The notes beneath the pieces are model-generated. The model did not search any database and was not told the DNA's origin. It worked only from the letters and a program-made list of their open reading frames with translations. Below are positions 58,470 through 64,000 of a stretch of 64,000 nt of DNA, piece by piece; position 1 is the stretch's first letter; every line of letters begins with the position of its first letter. The stretch comes from Rosa chinensis (Eukaryota; Streptophyta; Magnoliopsida; Rosales; Rosaceae), in assembly GCF_002994745.2 (NCBI RefSeq), contig NC_037090.1, forward strand, positions 4,337,501-4,401,500, written 5' to 3'. The translations under genes and the position numbers were made by a program.

Positions 58470-60502
58470 ATGAATAAGCAAGACTTCATGAAGATTCAGG
58501 TATACCCTTTTAACCATTTGTTCCGAGTTTTTCAAAGCTCTCTACTTTAGTAGTGCTACTGTTCTTATTCCCCTGTTTTTACTTTTAGTTCTGTGTTATA
58601 GTTTGCTAAATTGGGGTTGTTTGTTACTTGCAGAGCTGTGTTCTCAGAGTGAACATTCACTGTGACGGTTGTAAGCAGAAAGTTAAGAAATTGGTGCAGA
58701 AAATTGATGGTATGTTTCTTAATTTAACCCCAAAGTTTACTCCTTTTCTCAGTAATTTTACCTTGTACAATGTCAAATCTGTTAAATTTTTCACCTTTCT
58801 TGTGTCTGAAACTAATTTAAATGGTGGTGCTCTAGGTGTGTTTACTACTAGTATAGATGCAGAGCAAGGCAAAGTGACTGTCACAGGAAACGTAGATCCA
58901 GCCACAATCATCAAGAAGCTTGAAAAGTCAGGCAAACATGCAGAGCTTTGGGGAGGAGGAGGAGGACAGAAGGGTAATTCCCAAGCCCAGCAGTTCAACC
59001 CCAACCAGTTCAAGAACATGTCAATGGAGAATCATGGCAAAGGGGGAAAAGACAATGGTAGTAACAAGGCTCAGAAGAGTGGTGGTGGTGGAAACCAACA
59101 GAAGGGCAATAATGTCCAGCAACAAATTCAGCAGCAACAGCAGATGATGAAAGGGGCTAAGGTGATGATGCCAACGAAGGAGCAGAACAAGTCTGTTAAG
59201 TTCACTTTGCCTGCTGAGGAGGAGTTCAGTGATGGTGAGTTTGATGATGAGTTTGATGATGATGATTATGATGATGAGGAGTTTGATGATGAGGATTATG
59301 AAGATGATGAGGAAGAAGGGCTTAACCATGGTCATGGCCATGGCCATGGACATCAGTTACCACCCAACAAGATGATGATGATGCCTGGTATGGGTGTAAA
59401 TGGGCCACAAGGGCCTTATGGGAAGATGATGCCTGTGATGGGTAATAATGGACATGGGCCACACGGGCCGGGTGGGATGGTCAATATGAATGCTATGGGC
59501 GGCAAGAAGTTAGGTGGTGGAGGCGGTGGTGGTGGGGGAGGAGGGTCTGTCAAGAAAGGTGAGGTTATTGATTTCCCTATGCAAGGGATGAAGGGTATGG
59601 GTGGAAATAAGGAAAAGAAGGATGGCAAGGGAGGAAAGAAAGGGGGAGGTGATGATGAGAAGGGCAAGAGCAAGAAAAAGAGCAAGGGGGGTAAAGATGG
59701 TAAAGGAGGTAAAGACAAAAGTGAGGGTAAAAAGGGTGGGTTGCTTGGGTGGCTTAGCAGAAGCACCAGTAAAAAAGAGAGTGATGGAAACCACAAGGGG
59801 GGCAAGGGAGGTAAAAAAGGTGGTGACAAGTATGATGATTTCATGGAAATTGATGTCATGAATCATAAGAAAGGAGGCAAAGAAGGTAAAGAAAGCAACA
59901 AGGAAAGCAAAGGAAGCAAAGAAGGCAAAGGAAGCAAAGGAGGCAAAGGTGGTGGTGGCAATGGCGGAGATGTTCATCAAATGGGTCAAAAGGGCCAGGC
60001 AGGTCAGATGGGTCATATGGGCCAAATGGGCAATATGGGTCAGATGGGCCATATGGGGCAGATGAGGCCAATGGGCCAAATGGGGCGTGGAGGTCAGAAT
60101 ATGGGCCAGATGGGTAACTACCCAATGGGCAGTATGGGTCAGATGGGCAATGTGCCTGCAGTACAAGGACTACCTGCACCGGGGATGATGAACGGTGGCG
60201 GTGGCGGTGGCTATTATCAAGGGATGGGAAATGCCGGAAATCCCTATACTCAACAGCAGCTCCAGCAACTCCAGCAACAGCAACAACAGCTCCAGCAGCA
60301 GCAATATATGGCTATGATGATGAACCAGCAACAGCAGCAGCAAAGGGCTAATGCGAATGACATGTACCAACCCATGATGTATGCGCGGCCACAGCCACCG
60401 ATGAACTACATGCCCCATCAGCCAATGCCTTCAGCAGCGCCATCTGAGCCTTACACTAACTTCTTCAGTGATGAGAATGCCAACAGTTGCAGCGTCATGT
60501 AA
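58470..60502 (+). CDS. Heavy-metal-associated isoprenylated plant protein (HIPP)
   Basis: Exons 58470-58499, 58634-58709 and 58836-60502 join in frame (GT-AG) to give 590 residues. The first exon encodes only ten residues, MNKQDFMKIQ; retention of the second intron would insert over 40 residues into the HMA domain, so the spliced model is preferred. HMA domain at about 11-75, with metal-binding C20 and C23 in HCDGCKQKV. Then low-complexity blocks: Gln-rich, an Asp/Glu-rich stretch, a GHGHGH tract, a Gly/Lys-rich section, repeated MGQMGHMGQM units, and poly-Gln. The C terminus is CSVM, a farnesylation box. Family knowledge: HIPPs are plant-specific, bind metals through HMA and are membrane or nucleus directed by the lipid; roles include metal handling and stress. 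The size and low complexity fit the HIPP32-37 type group. Confidence 0.92.
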
Positions 60503-61277
60503 AACTAGTTGTTGCTAATAAGTAGTAGAATTTGTATCACATGGTAGTAGTAGACTAGAAGTGCACTAGTGGTATGTATTGATGTCTGTCTATGATATTT
60601 GGTAGCAATGCAAGGTTCCGGAAGTACCATTGCTCATGTTACTTGGTAATTCATGGGTAAGTTTTGTTCCTTTTGGTACCAGTACCAATGGTAATGACTA
60701 CCTTCTCAATTCTCATCACATTGGAAGAGCTTTTGATGAATTTTCTAATCAATTTGGTTAGTCTGTGATTAGAATATTAAGGTTGTGAAGTCAATGTCAG
60801 ATGGTCTTTACGTCTCTTTAGATCATGTGTATGGGGCTGCAGAATTAAGAATAGGCGGTGCCCCATTGTACTCAATGGTGCATTATGTGTTGGATGCAAC
60901 TTGGGATATTTTAAGCAACAATCTCTATCTGCGGGAAAATCATTAAGTCCACTTTTGACTTGCATTTCTCACAAGTCACCACCTAGTCCATCAATAGTAG
61001 AATTAGATTGGAACACATGACCTTTTTGAAATTAGGCCGTTCTTTAACACAGTCAATTATGTGGGGGCTTAGAAGCATTTCATATCAAGTCAGTGAATTC
61101 ATGACAGCTGATCCGTGATTCCGTGAAGGAGATACTAACTGCAGATTATCATCCACATTTTGACGTTTATATAAAAACAGGAATGAGCTTTAGTAATTGG
61201 TTTCTAACAAATTAAAACAGAGATAGAAAGAGGAGCAATTCAAATTAAAACTCAGTAGTCTCACACTCACTATACTA
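60503..61277. other. HIPP 3' flank
   Basis: AT-rich 3' UTR and intergenic DNA. No gene seen. Confidence 0.4.
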
Positions 61278-61280
61278 TAA

Positions 61281-61575
61281 GAGCAACTCCAACAGATTCC
61301 CTATATTTTGATTTTTCTCTACTTTAGGGAAAAATAAGCCTCTTTTGCTCCAACAGATTCCCTATAATTATCTCTATTTTAGGGAAAGTGAGGAGAGAGA
61401 AAACCAAATTCCCTATATTTACAGCAAACTCCAAAATTTTAAAGAAGAATATGGAGATTTTATAGATTACTGTAAACTAGGGAATCTGTTGGAGTTGGAG
61501 AAGAAAAATAGGCTAAAGGTTTGACTTTTGCTTCTCTATAATACAAAAATTATAGGGAAGCTGTTGGAGTTGCTC
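61281..61575. mobile_element. Tourist-like (PIF/Harbinger) MITE
   Basis: GAGCAACTCCAACAG at the left and its exact reverse complement at the right bound a 295-bp element. TAA lies outside both ends (61278-61280, 61576-61578). The words ATTCCCTATA and TAGGGAA recur internally in both orientations. Confidence 0.9.
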
Positions 61576-61664
61576 TAATAAGTTGTTTTGAACCAATCTG
61601 AAGCAGTTGGAACGTTTTTACATTCAAAATTTTGGTAGCTGAAAGTTCTTTGGGTCGTGACTCA

Positions 61665-62815
61665 GAAGGGTGTATTGTATTTGGATTTGTGCAGATTTTT
61701 TTTAAATGACAGATTTTTTGAAAAGTCCACAGACTCTTTAAAAAGTTGATAAACTGTTATGAATTTCTTAAAACCATTGATTTTAGCAACAGACTTTTAT
61801 TGATTCATGAAAATCTATATACTTTATTATGAATGACTTCTACAGATTTCCTAAGATGTACAAAATATAAAAAAATATAAAAACAAAAACAAAAAACAAA
61901 AAAAAATAAAACAAGAGCAGCCCTGCCAGCCCAAAGACAAAATAAAATAATAACTTGTTGTCTCTTCAATGCTCCAGTATCTTCTAATAGAAATTGACTC
62001 AAATAAATGATTGTTAGTCTGTCTAAGAGTTTGTTCTCATTCCTAATCTCCCAACAACATAAATATACAATATAGATCACTTGATGTTTATGGTAAATTA
62101 TTCTCATCAATTTTGTTTTCGCCGATTAACATATATTGTAGCAATATTGGTCAATGTCTTGATCTACAATCAATCAATTGAAATTCAATTGTTCAACATT
62201 TTTTTGAACCATGATATAAATTCAAATTAATGAGAATAATTAATTAATAAGATAAAATTTAGTATGGTTCAAGGTCTTAGGGTTAGACCACAATATTTGA
62301 GTTTTAGGGTTTCAAAAATCATTTTTATTTCTATTAGGGTTCGAAGTATCACAATTGAAAAAAAAAAAATCAAAAACAAAAATCACATTCAACAACTACA
62401 ATGAACATGTTGGGTATAAAAAAAGGTTGATATCATAAAAGATTAGAGAAAAGACAAAAAATTAAGAAAGAGAGATGATGAAGGACAAACTTCTTCTTCG
62501 TGCATAGAGAGAAGAACTTTGATAGACTTTTTTTTTTTTAAGAGGAAACTTTGATAGACTTTTTGAAATCTTTGGTCTGTAGGCTGAAAAATTATTGGAG
62601 TTTGATATATATAGTTAACACTACAAAGTTTATGATTATCTATGATTTTCTAATTCCATAAGTGTGAATGATATTTTGAATACCTCTGTATTCATTTTTA
62701 AAAGTCCTAATTGAATACCCCTAGATTTTGGTGGAATTCATGAAGTCTTTAAAAATCCTAATTGAATACCTCAAGACTTTCATGGACTGTTAAAAGTCTA
62801 TATTGAATACACCCA
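61665..62815. repeat. Possible hAT-like MITE, GGGTGTATT ends
   Basis: GGGTGTATTG near 61668 and its counterpart CAATACACCC-like sequence near 62796-62804 are inverted, and both sides are rich in AAAAGTC / GACTTTT words, a style common in plant hAT MITEs. Target duplications were not found. The right side has three GAATACC repeats (62680-62790), so nested copies are possible. Confidence 0.35.
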
Positions 62816-63557
62816 GACTTTTAAATTTCATAGATTTCTTTAAAAGTTCCACTAATTCCATAAACAATGCACCTCCTCAATGAAATTAACTGACCAGGAT
62901 GTAATATTTTTAGTAAATCTGAAACAGAGTTTCTCTTAAAATTTCATAGTTGGGATAGGCTTTATACCACTTTTGTGGGATTTACTATATCTAAAGTAAC
63001 AATCTCAGTCTGTTGGATATGATTGAGTCCACTATTATCATGGCAAAGCCATCCACATCTTATTAGTGGGTGGGGAAAAGTTGAATGAAATCTAGGTCTA
63101 AATACTCATCAGATATGTGGGTTTCATGAGCATTCATATTAAAAACTATTTCAAATGATTAAAGCATGTTTACTGAAATTTTATGAGTCCCAATAACTCT
63201 AAGATCAGGTGCAAATATCAGCAGCGAGATTTCAATTAGAAAGAGATCATGGTGATTAGTCATTAGTGTGCTGCTACACTTGCAGAAAGGAACGGTGATT
63301 TAAACTTTTCTCAGATCCGAGGAACTCTTCGGCAATACTCATTTATTTTCCAAACTCAAAATCGACCTGAAGAACACAGATACATATGATGCAGCAAGTG
63401 ATTCAACCATTTAAGTTGGAATGGCTAGTAGCCTAGTACTTGGACTAAGAGAATCGTGATTGACTGCTTGTTATCCACAAACATTCTTCTTGTCACCTGC
63501 AGACTTAATAAACAGGGATATTGATCTAGTGCAATGCACTCCGTCTCTTCCTTCTTA
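62816..63557. other. Intergenic, no gene seen
   Basis: AT-rich, no coding frame or repeat of note. Confidence 0.4.
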
Positions 63558-64000
63558 GAGCAAGTGCACCCGTAGTCAAGAAAAGGCAAAGTCGAGAAGT
63601 CAAAAATTCGACCAGTCAAGTTACTATTCACTGCCACTGGACATAGGTTTACACCCGTTTTTTTCTTGCCCGGGCAACACTTTTCACTGTTCACACTTTT
63701 TACTGTTCACTCTTCTGTTTTTTTGGTTTTGTACTGTTCACTTTCTGCTGTTTTACTGGTTTTTTCTGGTTTTGTACTGTTTTTTCTGGTTTTTTCTTGC
63801 CCGTGGAGTCAGCCGGCCCGGACGCTTCCCGCAGGCCGAGATCGAAGCAACCCCAGGCCGAGATCGAAGCAACCCGAGGTCGCCTCACCTCATCCGGCCA
63901 CTCCGTGGCGTCAGCCGGCCCATTCGCCGCCCCCAGGCCGAGAACTAAGCAACCCAGGCCGAGATCGAAGCAATTCCGTGGCGTCTGTTTCTCTTCTCTC
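63558..64000. mobile_element. PIF/Harbinger-like element, cut by the window end
   Basis: GAGCAAGTGCACCC at 63558 is preceded by TTA and resembles the GAGCA ends of the MITEs at 966 and 61281. Inside, ACTGTTCAC words repeat (63688-63745), and AGGCCGAGATCGAAGCAA or a close variant occurs four times (63833, 63855, 63935, 63956). The right end is not in the window. The 62-codon and 89-codon minus ORFs here are repeat translation. Confidence 0.6.

Noticed and set aside
59021..60418. Long minus-strand ORFs opposite the HIPP gene
   Set aside because: They are mirror frames of low-complexity coding sequence (His, Leu, Pro and Ser runs).
1..64000. tRNA, rRNA and known microRNA genes
   Set aside because: I looked for tRNA-like B boxes and for mature sequences of common plant microRNAs (156, 159, 171, 172, 319, 393, 396) and saw none; a covariance-model search would be needed to exclude them.

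Overview
The window is nuclear DNA of a flowering plant. Genes have short GT-AG introns in AT-rich DNA, families are plant-specific (ATL RING-H2 ligases, HIPP metallochaperone-like proteins, subgroup Ia bHLH factors, receptor-like kinases), and there are LTR retrotransposons, LINE-like retroposons and many MITEs. Protein style suggests a eudicot, possibly Rosaceae, but that is an impression and not a test.

Layout. 1-7.06 kb: repeat-derived DNA (a LINE-like retroposon, a Tourist-type MITE, a worn inverted-repeat element, a copia remnant) with a candidate two-exon 60-residue microprotein gene at 3473-3891. 7.9-9.1 kb: a three-exon bHLH94/96-like gene on the minus strand. 9.5-20.6 kb: a gene-poor stretch with a Mutator-type MITE (9-bp target duplication), a GC-rich inverted-repeat insert and AT microsatellites. 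20.7-21.8 kb: an intronless ATL6/ATL31-like membrane RING-H2 ubiquitin ligase. 23.8-27.4 kb: ERCC1, nine exons. 28.6-31.3 kb: a receptor-like kinase, six exons, minus strand. 32.7-34.7 kb: ALG13, three coding exons plus a 5' UTR intron, minus strand.

35.1-44.8 kb: a damaged Ty3/Gypsy element of Tat/Grande type, with a 5' LTR, gag-protease carrying two in-frame stops, reverse transcriptase, a large deletion fusing RT to the 3' half of integrase, and an antisense ORF; no 3' LTR was found. 45.2-47.05 kb: a complete solo LTR (TG...CA, 5-bp target duplication) with an internal 39-bp tandem array. 47.8-49.7 kb: two dead F-box genes. 51.2-52.2 kb: a retroposon with a 17-bp target duplication. 52.3-52.6 kb: a Tourist-type MITE. 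52.96-54.41 kb: a 1452-bp non-autonomous hAT element with 8-bp target duplications and an internal minisatellite of 60-bp units in a 180-bp higher-order pattern. 58.5-60.5 kb: a large, low-complexity HIPP gene. 61.3-64 kb: further MITEs, the last running off the window.

The host genes are unrelated neighbours: transcription control, ubiquitination, DNA repair, kinase signalling, N-glycan assembly and metal/isoprenyl signalling. I see no gene cluster or defence system. The most unusual material is mobile-element structure, together with two gene-model anomalies: a GTG where the receptor kinase's natural start should be, and an ERCC1 exon 1/2 junction that does not close in frame at the best splice sites.
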